This document shows positions 1-5,805 of a stretch of 5,805 bases of DNA, piece after piece. Position 1 is the first letter of the stretch, and each line of letters starts with the position of its first letter. Origin of the DNA: Alphaproteobacteria bacterium (GTDB lineage: Bacteria > Pseudomonadota > Alphaproteobacteria > Rhizobiales > Xanthobacteraceae); NCBI GenBank assembly GCA_005884855.1, contig VAZS01000449.1:1-5805 (forward strand), written 5' to 3'. A program made the position numbers and the translations under genes. The notes under the pieces were generated by a model that saw nothing but the letters and a program-made list of their open reading frames with translations, ran no database searches and was not told the DNA's origin.

Positions 1-735
1 GTCAACATCGACGAACTGCTGATCTCGCAGCCCGACACCGGGGAGCAGGCGTTGGAAATCTGCGATACTTTGGTGCGATCCGGCGCTGTCGACGTGCTGG
101 TGGTCGATTCGGTGGCCGCGCTGGTGCCCAAGGCCGAACTTGAGGGCGAGATGGGCGACTCGCTGCCCGGGCTGCAAGCGCGGCTGATGAGCCAGGCCCT
201 GCGCAAACTGACCGCCTCGATCAACAAATCCAATACCATGGTGATCTTCATCAACCAGATCCGGATGAAGATCGGGGTGATGTACGGCTCGCCGGAAACC
301 ACCACCGGCGGCAACGCGCTGAAATTCTATGCCTCTGTCCGGCTGGACATTCGCCGCATCGGCGCGATCAAGGAGCGCGACGAGGTGGTCGGCAATCAAA
401 CCCGCGTCAAGGTGGTCAAGAACAAACTGGCGCCGCCGTTCAAGCAGGTCGAATTCGACATCATGTATGGCGAGGGCGTCTCGAAGATGGGCGAAATTCT
501 CGATCTCGGCGTGAAGGCCGGCATCGTCGAGAAGTCCGGCGCATGGTTCTCCTATGACAGCCAGCGGCTCGGTCAGGGCCGCGAGAACTCAAAAGCCTTC
601 CTCAAGGCCAATCCCGACATGACCGCGAAAATCGAAGCGGCGATCCGGCAGAACTCCGGCCTGATCGCGGAACAGATTCTGGCCGGCTCCCCCGAGCGCG
701 ATGCCGATGGTGAGGACGCGGCGGCTGAGGAGTGA
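1..735 (+). CDS. recA: RecA recombinase, 3' part (5' end beyond window)
   Basis: RecA is the ATP-dependent cytoplasmic strand-exchange protein of homologous recombination; its filament on single-stranded DNA also triggers LexA cleavage in the SOS response. The frame is open from base 1 and codes for 244 residues before TGA, so about the first 108 residues, including the Walker A loop, are missing because of the window edge. Seen in the sequence: [13 protein letters not shown] (window residues 8-20), the Walker B strand [15 protein letters not shown] (about 31-45), the loop L1 region [18 protein letters not shown], and the loop L2 region [22 protein letters not shown] followed by [17 protein letters not shown]. 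The protein then runs through the C-terminal domain ([19 protein letters not shown]) to an acidic tail ending DGEDAAAEE, as is typical of RecA. No internal gap or frameshift is seen against the E. coli protein as remembered. An intrinsic terminator follows 43 bases after the stop, suggesting a single-gene transcript end. Identification is firm. Confidence 0.98.
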   Translation, partial: VNIDELLISQPDTGEQALEICDTLVRSGAVDVLVVDSVAALVPKAELEGEMGDSLPGLQARLMSQALRKLTASINKSNTMVIFINQIRMKIGVMYGSPETTTGGNALKFYASVRLDIRRIGAIKERDEVVGNQTRVKVVKNKLAPPFKQVEFDIMYGEGVSKMGEILDLGVKAGIVEKSGAWFSYDSQRLGQGRENSKAFLKANPDMTAKIEAAIRQNSGLIAEQILAGSPERDADGEDAAAEE

Positions 736-777
736 GTTGTCTGTCGTGTCCCGGACGCGTTGAGATTCGAAGCGGCG

Positions 778-823
778 GGCGCTGAGGATGTTGAGTTGCC
801 GACATCCTCAGCGCCATTCTGTT
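778..823 (+). terminator. Intrinsic terminator of recA
   Basis: A perfect 14-bp inverted repeat: the left arm GGCGCTGAGGATGT at 778-791 pairs with ACATCCTCAGCGCC at 802-815, around a 10-base loop. It is followed by ATTCTGTTT (816-824), a modest T-rich run. It sits 43 bases after the recA stop codon and before the next plus-strand gene. The stem is much longer than chance would give, so a transcription terminator or 3' stabilising hairpin is the natural reading. The U-tract is interrupted, so termination efficiency is uncertain. Confidence 0.8.
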
Positions 824-948
824 TCGATGCGCGCGCGCTCTACACATCATGCTCTAGCTCATCCCCCGCCATCTGCCACTTGGCAGGTATCAGGAACGTC
901 GCAGCAGTTGGGGAAACGCCATCTGCTATCGACTATTCGTAAGCCAAC
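824..948 (+). other. Leader region upstream of the DUF1835-type gene, with a 10-bp direct repeat
   Basis: No gene is supported here. The stretch lies between the recA terminator and the next ATG and should hold the promoter of the 949 gene, but I see no convincing -35/-10 pair. CGCCATCTGC occurs twice, at 867-876 and 917-926, exactly 50 bases apart. The first copy overlaps a small hairpin, CTGCC-ACTT-GGCAG (873-886). The spacing of about five helical turns would suit a pair of operator half-sites, but two copies of a 10-mer could be chance. There is no Shine-Dalgarno sequence in the last 15 bases before the ATG. Confidence 0.35.
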
Positions 949-1947
949 ATGGCACGTCTGATCCTGACAACCAGCGACTCGGGAGCGGGATGCCTGATGC
1001 AAGCGGGCGCTGCGGAAATTGTGATTCCGTTCGGCTTCAGGTTCGCTTGGGGACGCTTGCCATCCGCCGCAGAGTTCGCAAGCTTGATGGCGCCGCGTTC
1101 AAGGAGAGATGACCACGCGGTCCCGCATTGGCTGGACAATTTCGACCGGCGACGTGGAGAAATCCGCCAGCAAGGCCTGGGTCTGGTTGAGCTTTGCCAG
1201 CAATGCGAAACGGTGGAATTGTGGATCGACCCGGACCCGAATGCACAATTAATGCTGGTTTGTCTGCTCGATTTTTTCCGGTCGGACGGAAAGGCCGTAT
1301 CGAGGTTGACTTTGCGCCAGGCCAACGTCGGCACTGGCAACAGTCCTGCCGAAGCCTTTTCCGAATGGCAGCCACCAGCTGTCAAAATCCTCAACGATCA
1401 TGTCGAATTGGCCAGCTTGGTTTGGCGGGCTTATCGACAGCCGACGCCGCAGGACTGGTTCGATCTGCTCGGCAGGGATCTGAGCGTGCTGCCACAGCTT
1501 CGGCAAACCGCGCTAGAATTGCTCGAAGAACTTCCCGTGACCGGCGCGGGGGTTGGAGGCACGGAAATGCGCATGCTGGAATTGATATCGGTAGGGAATG
1601 CAAGTCCATTCGATGTCTTTCCCGGCCACCGCAAGCCCAACAAACGACATGTCTTCGGCTACTGGGAGGTCGGGAGCCTGCTCGACGGTTTGGCTCATTG
1701 TCCGACGCCCGCTGTGTCCGGCCTCGAGGAGGGGCCGTTCACGATGGCGATACACGAGGACCGTAACCGTCACGAGCGATACCAACGCAGCAAACTGAAT
1801 CTCACCCCGCTTGGCAAAGCTGTTCTGGCGCGGACCGAAGATTTCAGCTTGCACAACCCGATCCACCGCTGGTGGGGTGGCACCGAATTGAACAATCACC
1901 GGCTCTGGCGCTGGGACGCGGCGAACCGCGCCTTGATCGGAGCTTAG
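949..1947 (+). CDS. DUF1835-type protein of unknown function, possible C-terminal winged helix
   Basis: This 332-residue, probably cytosolic protein has no signal peptide or membrane segment. I recognise it as DUF1835-like from three features. The N-terminus LILTTSDSGAGCLMQAG (residues 4-20) resembles the family's ThxTNGDSaa..L..aG pattern. A central strand-helix reads VELWIDPDPNAQLMLVCLLDFF (89-110); as I recall, many family members have W-E-H-D-x-x-D-Q-L there, so this is a variant that keeps only the Q-L part. The C-terminus is LTPLGKAVLARTEDF (285-299), then NPIHRWWGGTEL (303-314) and LWRWD (319-323). The stretch from about 203 (GGTEMRMLELIS) through GYWEVGSLLDGLA to LTPLGKAVL reads like a winged helix, which is inference. 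The biochemical role of the family is not known to me. ATG 949 is the first start after an in-frame TAA at 940; no clear Shine-Dalgarno sequence precedes it. The next gene starts 28 bases after its TAG, so the two may share a transcript. Confidence 0.75.
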   Translation: MARLILTTSDSGAGCLMQAGAAEIVIPFGFRFAWGRLPSAAEFASLMAPRSRRDDHAVPHWLDNFDRRRGEIRQQGLGLVELCQQCETVELWIDPDPNAQLMLVCLLDFFRSDGKAVSRLTLRQANVGTGNSPAEAFSEWQPPAVKILNDHVELASLVWRAYRQPTPQDWFDLLGRDLSVLPQLRQTALELLEELPVTGAGVGGTEMRMLELISVGNASPFDVFPGHRKPNKRHVFGYWEVGSLLDGLAHCPTPAVSGLEEGPFTMAIHEDRNRHERYQRSKLNLTPLGKAVLARTEDFSLHNPIHRWWGGTELNNHRLWRWDAANRALIGA

Positions 1948-1975
1948 TCGCGCCGACGCCCGAGAGTGATGCCTC

Positions 1976-2260
1976 ATGAGAAGCATTGGTATAGCCGCGT
2001 TCGCCGTTTTCCTGAGCTCAATCAACACTGGTTTGGCTCAGGAGGACTGTGTGAAGTGCCGGCAAATTTATAACTACATATGCCTTCAAAACGTAGACGA
2101 GTGCGTTAATGCCTGCAGCGGCATCGGGACTAGCGACAAGAATTCGTGTCAGCGCCGATGCAGCGCGAGAGATGATGGGTGCAACGCCAGAGCCACTTTG
2201 AAGTGCGGGATCTATACACCAACGCGATTCTCTACTCCGCCGCCTCTGCGTATTCAGTAA
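1976..2260 (+). CDS. Small exported cysteine-rich protein, function unknown
   Basis: I do not recognise this 94-residue protein. Residues 1-21 look like a Sec signal peptide: MR, then a hydrophobic core [14 protein letters not shown], and GLA before Q22 as a signal peptidase I site. The mature part has nine cysteines, at 25, 28, 36, 43, 47, 58, 62, 69 and 77. They form one CxxC and two CxxxC pairs, which suggests disulfide bonding in the periplasm or outside the cell; the odd number leaves one unpaired or available for dimerisation. The tail after C77 is cysteine-free and proline-rich (TPPPLRIQ). The ATG is the first start after an in-frame TGA at 1967-1969, and GAGAG at 1962-1966 is a plausible ribosome site 9 bases upstream. 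By hand count the gene is about 52% GC, visibly lower than the flanking recA and gcv genes, so it may be fast-evolving or acquired. Its last nine codons overlap the 3' end of gcvP on the other strand. It could be spurious, but the signal peptide plus cysteine pattern argues for a real gene. Confidence 0.6.
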   Translation: MRSIGIAAFAVFLSSINTGLAQEDCVKCRQIYNYICLQNVDECVNACSGIGTSDKNSCQRRCSARDDGCNARATLKCGIYTPTRFSTPPPLRIQ

Positions 2261-2477
2261 CCGGCGGACACGAGCAGACCAGGTGCCGGTCGCCATAGAC
2301 GTTGTCCACGCGCCCGACCGGAGACCAGTATTTATCAATTCGCGAGCTGCCTGCCGGGAAGCATCCTTCGGCGCGGGAATAGGGCCTTGCCCAATTATCC
2401 TCCGCGATGTCGTTAACGGTATGCGGCGCGTAGCGCAGCGGCGAAGTTTCCACCTTCCAGCGGCCGGTCTCGATATC

Positions 2478-2492
2478 GGCGAATGAGGCCTT
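2478..2492 (-). other. Second gcvP deletion junction (in frame)
   Basis: The minus-strand reading goes from [11 protein letters not shown] (Lys codon 2492-2490) directly to [17 protein letters not shown]. In GcvP proteins as remembered, RPLK is followed by about 60 residues before the (A/T)G-x-W stretch, including [20 protein letters not shown] and EPTESE. Seven residues stand here instead of about 63, so about 56 residues (roughly 168 bases) are missing without loss of frame. Confidence 0.85.
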
Positions 2493-4339
2493 CAGCGGGC
2501 GCGGATCGACGATGCATTCATGGGCGACGCGGCCCTTGTGGTTGCGGTACAGCACCGGGAAATGCGGATGGAGCCTGGCGGCGATGTAATTGGCATTCAG
2601 GATCGCGATTTCGGTAGCGCGCGTCAGGCCTTCGCCTCCCATCATCAGAATATAGATGTAGGAGATCGTCAGGATCGATGCCGAGCCGAACGGCGCCGCG
2701 GAGACCGGCCCGATCGGCGCTGGCTTCGCATCGCTCGCGGGATGCCCGGGCAGGAACGGCGCAAGATGCGCCTTCACTCCGATCGGCCCCATTCCGGGGC
2801 CACCGCCGCCGTGGGGAATGCAGAAGGTCTTGTGCAGATTGAGATGGCTGACGTCGGCGCCGTAGTCGCCGGGCCGCGACAGGCCCACTTGCGCGTTCAG
2901 GTTGGCGCCATCCAGATAGACCTGTCCGCCATGGCCGTGCACGATCTCGCAGACCTCGCGGATATGCTCCTCGAACACCCCGTGAGTGGAGGGATAGGTG
3001 ATCATGATGGCGGCGAGTTTCCGGGAATGCTGCGCCGCCTTGGCGCGCAAATCATTCACATCGACGTCGCCGCTGGTATCGCAGGCCACCACCACCACTT
3101 CCATTCCGGCCATGCTTGCGGAGGCCGGATTGGTGCCGTGGGCCGAAGAGGGGATCAGGCACACCTTGCGATGCGGCTCGCCGCGCGCGGTGTGATAGCC
3201 GCGGATCGCTAGCAGCCCGGCATATTCCCCCTGCGCGCCGGAATTTGGCTGCAAGGAGATCGCGTCATAGCCGGTGATTTCGCACAGCCATCGTTCCAGT
3301 CGCTTGAACAGGGTGTGATAGCCCTCAGCTTGCTGGCGCGGCGCGAACGGATGCAGATCAGCAAATTCGGGCCAGCTCAGCGGGATCATCTCGCTCGTGG
3401 CGTTGAGCTTCATGGTGCAGGACCCCAACGGAATCATCGCACGATCCAGCGCGAGATCGCGGTCTGAGAGCTTTCGCATGTAGCGCAACAGCTCGGTCTC
3501 GGAGCGGTGGGCGTGGAACACCGGATGGGTGAGGAATGCGCCGGTGCGCTTCAGCTCTGCCGGAAGTGCTTCCGCAGTGCCTGCTTCGATATCGGCGTAG
3601 GTCAGGTTGCCGCCGAACGCGCGCCACACCGCCTCGACTTCAACTGACGTCGTGGTCTCGTCCAGCGCGATGCCGAGCGTGCCTTCGCCGATTCGCAGGT
3701 TGATTTTCTCGGCCAGCGCGCGGGCGACGATGTCGTTTTGCTTTTCGCCAGCCTCTACCGTAACGCAGTCAAAAAACGCCTGCGAGCGCGGCGCAAAACC
3801 GAGTTTGCGGAGTCCTGCCGCCAGCACCGCCGTGCGGCGATGGACAGTCCGCGCGATATGCGTCAGCCCCTCCGGTCCGTGATAAACCGCATACATCGAA
3901 GCGATCACAGCCAGCAGCACCTGCGCGGTGCAGATGTTGGAGGTGGCCTTTTCGCGGCGGATATGCTGCTCGCGCGTCTGCAGCGCCAGCCGATAGGCGG
4001 GCTCCCCTCGGGAATCGATGGAGAGGCCCACGATGCGTCCTGGCAGCGAGCGCTTCAGCGGTTCGCGGACGGCCATATAGGCCGCGTGCGGTCCGCCATA
4101 ACCCATTGGCACTCCGAAACGCTGCGCCGAGCCGATCGCGACATCGGCGCCGAGTTCGCCCGGCGAGGCCAACAGCGTGAGCGCCAGCAGATCGGCGGCA
4201 ACGATCGCCATCGCGCCTTTGGCGTGCAACGCCGCGATCGCCGGGCGGAGGTCGCGCACCGCGCCCGATGAGGCCGGGTATTGCAGCACGCCGCCGAATA
4301 CGTCGGCGCGATCGAGATCGATGAAGGGATCGCCGACGA

Positions 4340-4350
4340 TCAGTTGGCCT
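4340..4350 (-). other. First gcvP deletion junction (frameshift)
   Basis: On the minus strand the reading LLDEA ends with codon GCC at 4348-4346, after which the original frame gives AAC and TGA (4342-4340). In the next frame CAA at 4346-4344 begins [18 protein letters not shown], which aligns to the family about 44-45 residues later (the E. coli protein has EVIVDD there, as remembered). The usual intervening block TAAAEAM...HPQT...RTRA is absent from all frames. The lost length must be 1 modulo 3, so about 133-136 bases. Confidence 0.85.
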
Positions 4351-4803
4351 CGTCGAGTAGTGAGGCATTGGCGACGTCGAGCCCGGTGAGATCGCAAATC
4401 ATGGTCTGGAAGTTGAACAAGGCTTCCAGACGGCCTTGGCTGATCTCGGGCTGATATGGCGTATAGGCGGTGTACCATGCCGGATTCTCAAGCACATTAC
4501 GCTGAATCACGGCCGGCAGGATTGTGCCTGAATAGCCTTGGCCGATCAGCGAGGTGAAAACCTGGTTCCGTGAAGCAAGGCCGCGCATATGCGCGAGCGC
4601 CTCGGTCTCACTCAAGGCCGGAGGCAGATCGAGCGGCGTCTTCTGCCGAATCGATCCCGGCAGAGTCTCGCCCATCAGTTCGCCCAGACTTTTCGCCCCG
4701 ACCACCTCCAGCATCGCCGTGACATCGCGGGGCGAGGGGCCTACGTGGCGGCGCACGAAGGTGGTGGCTGCCTCGGCGGGTTTGCGGTGCGCGCTCATGG
4801 CTG

Positions 4804-4810
4804 TCCTCTC
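4804..4810 (-). promoter_or_regulatory. Ribosome binding site of gcvP
   Basis: The minus strand reads TGA (gcvH stop, 4813-4811), then GAGAGGA, then CAGCC, then ATG (4798). The AGAGGA core lies 5 bases from the start and directly abuts the gcvH stop codon, consistent with coupled translation. It supports ATG 4798 as the original gcvP start. Confidence 0.75.
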
Positions 4811-5176
4811 TCAGGCGGTATGCTTTTGGTAGGCGGCCTCGTCCATTAGGCCGTCGAGTTCGCTCGTGTCGGAAATCTTCATTTTGAAAAACCAGGCTTT
4901 GCCGCCTGCGTCGGAATTGACCAGCGCCGGCTCGGACGAAAGCGCGTCGTTGACTTCAACCACCTCGCCGGAAATCGGCGCATAGACGTCGGAAGCCGCC
5001 TTGACGGATTCGACCACGGCGGCGGCTTCCGCCTTCTTCAGGCTGCGACCGACCTTGGGCAATTCGACAAACACCACATCGCCGAGCTGCGACTGCGCGT
5101 AATCGGTGACCCCGATGGTGGCGACATCGCCGTCGATGCGGAGCCATTCGTGGTCGGCGGTGAACAGCGTCGTCAT
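4811..5176 (-). CDS. gcvH: Glycine cleavage system H protein (lipoyl carrier)
   Basis: GcvH carries the aminomethyl intermediate on a lipoyl-lysine between P-, T- and L-proteins in the cytoplasm. The 121-residue protein is complete and of normal family length. Seen motifs: [24 protein letters not shown] near the N-terminus, [13 protein letters not shown] (31-43), and the lipoylation site [14 protein letters not shown] with the acceptor lysine at residue 59. Then come SGEVVEVN and [15 protein letters not shown], and the usual C-terminal DEAAYQKH. Two ATGs are possible, at 5182 and 5176. The Shine-Dalgarno sequence GAAGG (5187-5183) touches the first but is 6 bases from the second, and the family start MTT..TADHEW also fits the second, so 5176 is chosen. 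The gene lies 24 bases after gcvT and 12 before gcvP, as part of one operon. Nothing in it looks decayed, in contrast to gcvP. Confidence 0.96.
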   Translation of the reverse strand: MTTLFTADHEWLRIDGDVATIGVTDYAQSQLGDVVFVELPKVGRSLKKAEAAAVVESVKAASDVYAPISGEVVEVNDALSSEPALVNSDAGGKAWFFKMKISDTSELDGLMDEAAYQKHTA

Positions 5177-5182
5177 GATCAT

Positions 5183-5187
5183 CCTTC
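5183..5187 (-). promoter_or_regulatory. Ribosome binding site deciding the gcvH start
   Basis: The minus strand reads GAAGG, then ATGATC, then ATG. With zero spacing to the upstream ATG (5182) and six bases to the downstream one (5176), this site selects the downstream start and removes a two-residue Met-Ile extension. Confidence 0.65.
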
Positions 5188-5200
5188 AGAGTTTGCGAGT

Positions 5201-5805
5201 TCAGCGTTTGTAAGTGTTGGGAACGAAAGGCATCGGAGAGACCCGCACCGGCAACCGCTGGCCCCGCAGTTCCGCAAATACGGTGCCGCCCGGCGCTGCG
5301 TGCGATGAGGGCAGATAGCCCATCGCAACCGGTGCATTGAGGGTGGGACCGAAACCGCCCGAGGTGACGGCGCCTATCTGTTCGGCTGATGTTTGATCGG
5401 CAAAGAGCAGCGCGCCCTCACGCACGGGGGCACGGCCCTCCGGCCTCAATCCGATGCGGCGGCGCGGCGCGCCCTGTTCAAGCTGGGCAAGAATCTTATC
5501 GGCGCCCGGAAAACCGCCCGCCCGGACGCCACCACGACGGCGGCTCTTTTGGATCGACCATTCCAGCGCGCCTTCGACCGGTGTGGTGGTCGTGTCGATA
5601 TCGTGGCCATACAGGCAAAGGCCTGCCTCCAGCCGCAGACTGTCCCGGGCGCCCAACCCGATCGGCAGCACTGCGCTGTTCGCAAGCAGCGTTTTCGCGA
5701 GCCGTTCGGCGTGCTCGGCCGGAATCGAAATCTCGAAGCCGTCCTCGCCGGTATAGCCCGAACGCGAGACGAAGCAGTCTATGCCGTCGACGCGGCGCGG
5801 CCCGG
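5201..5805 (-). CDS. gcvT: Aminomethyltransferase (T-protein), C-terminal half (5' end beyond window)
   Basis: GcvT (EC 2.1.2.10) releases ammonia from the aminomethyl-lipoyl arm of GcvH and transfers the one-carbon unit to tetrahydrofolate, making 5,10-methylene-THF. The frame is open from the right edge (first whole codon at 5803) and gives 200 residues to TGA at 5203-5201. That is roughly the second half of a protein of about 365-380 residues. Seen in order: VDGIDCFVSRSGYTGEDGFEIS (window residues 5-26), the strongly conserved GARDSLRLEAGLCLYGHDID, and the C-terminal barrel with RRRIGLRPEGRAPVREGA and IGAVTSGGFGPTLNAPVAMGYLP. The C-terminus VSPMPFVPNTYKR is also family-like. No frameshift or gap is seen in the visible part. 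It is the first visible gene of the minus-strand gcv operon; any promoter or glycine riboswitch would lie outside the window. Identification is firm. Confidence 0.96.
   Translation of the reverse strand, partial: GPRRVDGIDCFVSRSGYTGEDGFEISIPAEHAERLAKTLLANSAVLPIGLGARDSLRLEAGLCLYGHDIDTTTTPVEGALEWSIQKSRRRGGVRAGGFPGADKILAQLEQGAPRRRIGLRPEGRAPVREGALLFADQTSAEQIGAVTSGGFGPTLNAPVAMGYLPSSHAAPGGTVFAELRGQRLPVRVSPMPFVPNTYKR

Larger units (their letters stand above)
2232..4798 (-). pseudogene. gcvP: Glycine dehydrogenase (P-protein), frameshifted with two internal deletions
   Basis: An intact GcvP is the PLP-dependent enzyme (EC 1.4.4.2) that decarboxylates glycine and passes the aminomethyl group to the lipoyl arm of GcvH. 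ATG 4798 has a good Shine-Dalgarno sequence (AGAGGA, 4804-4809, 5 bases away) 12 bases after gcvH. The first 151 codons are normal, with FVRRHVGPS near the start and [15 protein letters not shown] at the end. They then run into TGA (4340-4342). The family sequence resumes one frame over at QLIVGDP (from 4346) and continues for 704 codons to TAG at 2232. Seen in that part: [61 protein letters not shown], and the PLP-lysine motif [18 protein letters not shown] (Lys codon 2829-2831). About 44-45 codons plus one base are missing at the frameshift. About 56 residues are missing in frame between RPLK and the ETGRWK motif near 2480. Restoring both gives about 955 residues, the usual size of single-chain GcvP. 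As written it yields only a 152-residue product, and even a repaired frame would lack a conserved C-terminal block, so the gene is almost certainly non-functional unless the sequence is wrong. Confidence 0.92.

Noticed and set aside
880..936. Sigma-70 promoter candidates (TTGGCA at 880-885, TTGGGG at 908-913)
   Set aside because: Neither has a credible -10 element at 16-18 bases, so no promoter is called.
1513..2028. Minus-strand open frame of 171 codons opposite the DUF1835-type gene
   Set aside because: The plus strand carries recognisable DUF1835 motifs throughout, while the antisense translation has none. It is treated as a shadow, as is the one at 933-1394.
2194..2205. Small hairpin CACTT-TG-AAGTG as a gcvP terminator
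   Set aside because: A 5-bp stem with a 2-base loop is too weak, there is no T-run on the relevant strand, and it lies inside the cysteine-rich gene.
2520..3212. Long plus-strand open frame (230 codons) opposite gcvP
   Set aside because: It is antisense to strongly conserved gcvP codons; its Arg/Gly/Ala/His-rich composition is typical of a shadow frame in high-GC DNA, and it shows no family motif.
4205..4220. Internal restart of gcvP at ATG 4211 with AAAGG four bases upstream
   Set aside because: The site is only a weak Shine-Dalgarno match within coding sequence, and the product would lack the N-terminal ~240 family residues as well as the second deleted block.
2232..4798. A natural two-subunit GcvPA/GcvPB arrangement
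   Set aside because: Split P-proteins divide near the middle (about residue 450), with each part carrying its own start and complete domains. Here the break is at residue 151, conserved sequence is missing, and no proper start or strong ribosome site opens the second frame.
1..5805. CRISPR arrays, tRNA or rRNA genes, insertion sequences, attachment sites
   Set aside because: No regularly spaced repeats, tRNA-like cloverleaf, transposase motifs or paired terminal inverted repeats were seen. In particular, neither gcvP gap contains inserted mobile DNA.

Overview
The window comes from a high-GC alphaproteobacterium. The RecA, GcvT, GcvH and GcvP sequences, the codon use (GC-ending codons dominate) and the gene content point to the Bradyrhizobium/Rhodopseudomonas/Nitrobacter group (Nitrobacteraceae). 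That placement rests on recalled family sequences, not on a search.

Layout. Plus strand: the 3' two thirds of recA (1-735, cut by the left edge) ends in a strong intrinsic terminator (778-823). A gap of about 210 bases follows, then a 332-codon DUF1835-type gene (949-1947). Next, 28 bases on, is a small gene for an exported cysteine-rich protein (1976-2260). Minus strand, reading from the right edge: the 3' half of gcvT (5201-5805), a complete gcvH (4811-5176) and gcvP (4798 down to 2232). These are packed with gaps of 24 and 12 bases as a gcvT-gcvH-gcvP operon. The two strands converge, and the cysteine-rich gene overlaps the end of gcvP by 29 bases.

How the genes work together: GcvT (T-protein), GcvH (lipoyl carrier) and GcvP (PLP-dependent decarboxylase) with a shared lipoamide dehydrogenase form the glycine cleavage system. 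It splits glycine into CO2, NH3 and 5,10-methylene-tetrahydrofolate. RecA (recombination and SOS induction) is functionally separate.

The main surprise is that gcvP is broken. The reading frame shifts at about 4346, where roughly 44-45 conserved codons plus one base are missing after the LLDEA motif. A second, in-frame gap of about 56 residues lies at about 2478-2490, removing the conserved block usually containing [12 protein letters not shown]. The pieces sum to about 855 residues; adding the two gaps restores about 955, the normal family length. All other gcvP sequence, including the PLP lysine, is well conserved with no further stop. This looks like recent pseudogenisation of the last operon gene, or a sequence/assembly error. 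I did not find a convincing undescribed system; the cysteine-rich exported protein and the DUF1835 protein are the only uncharacterised genes.
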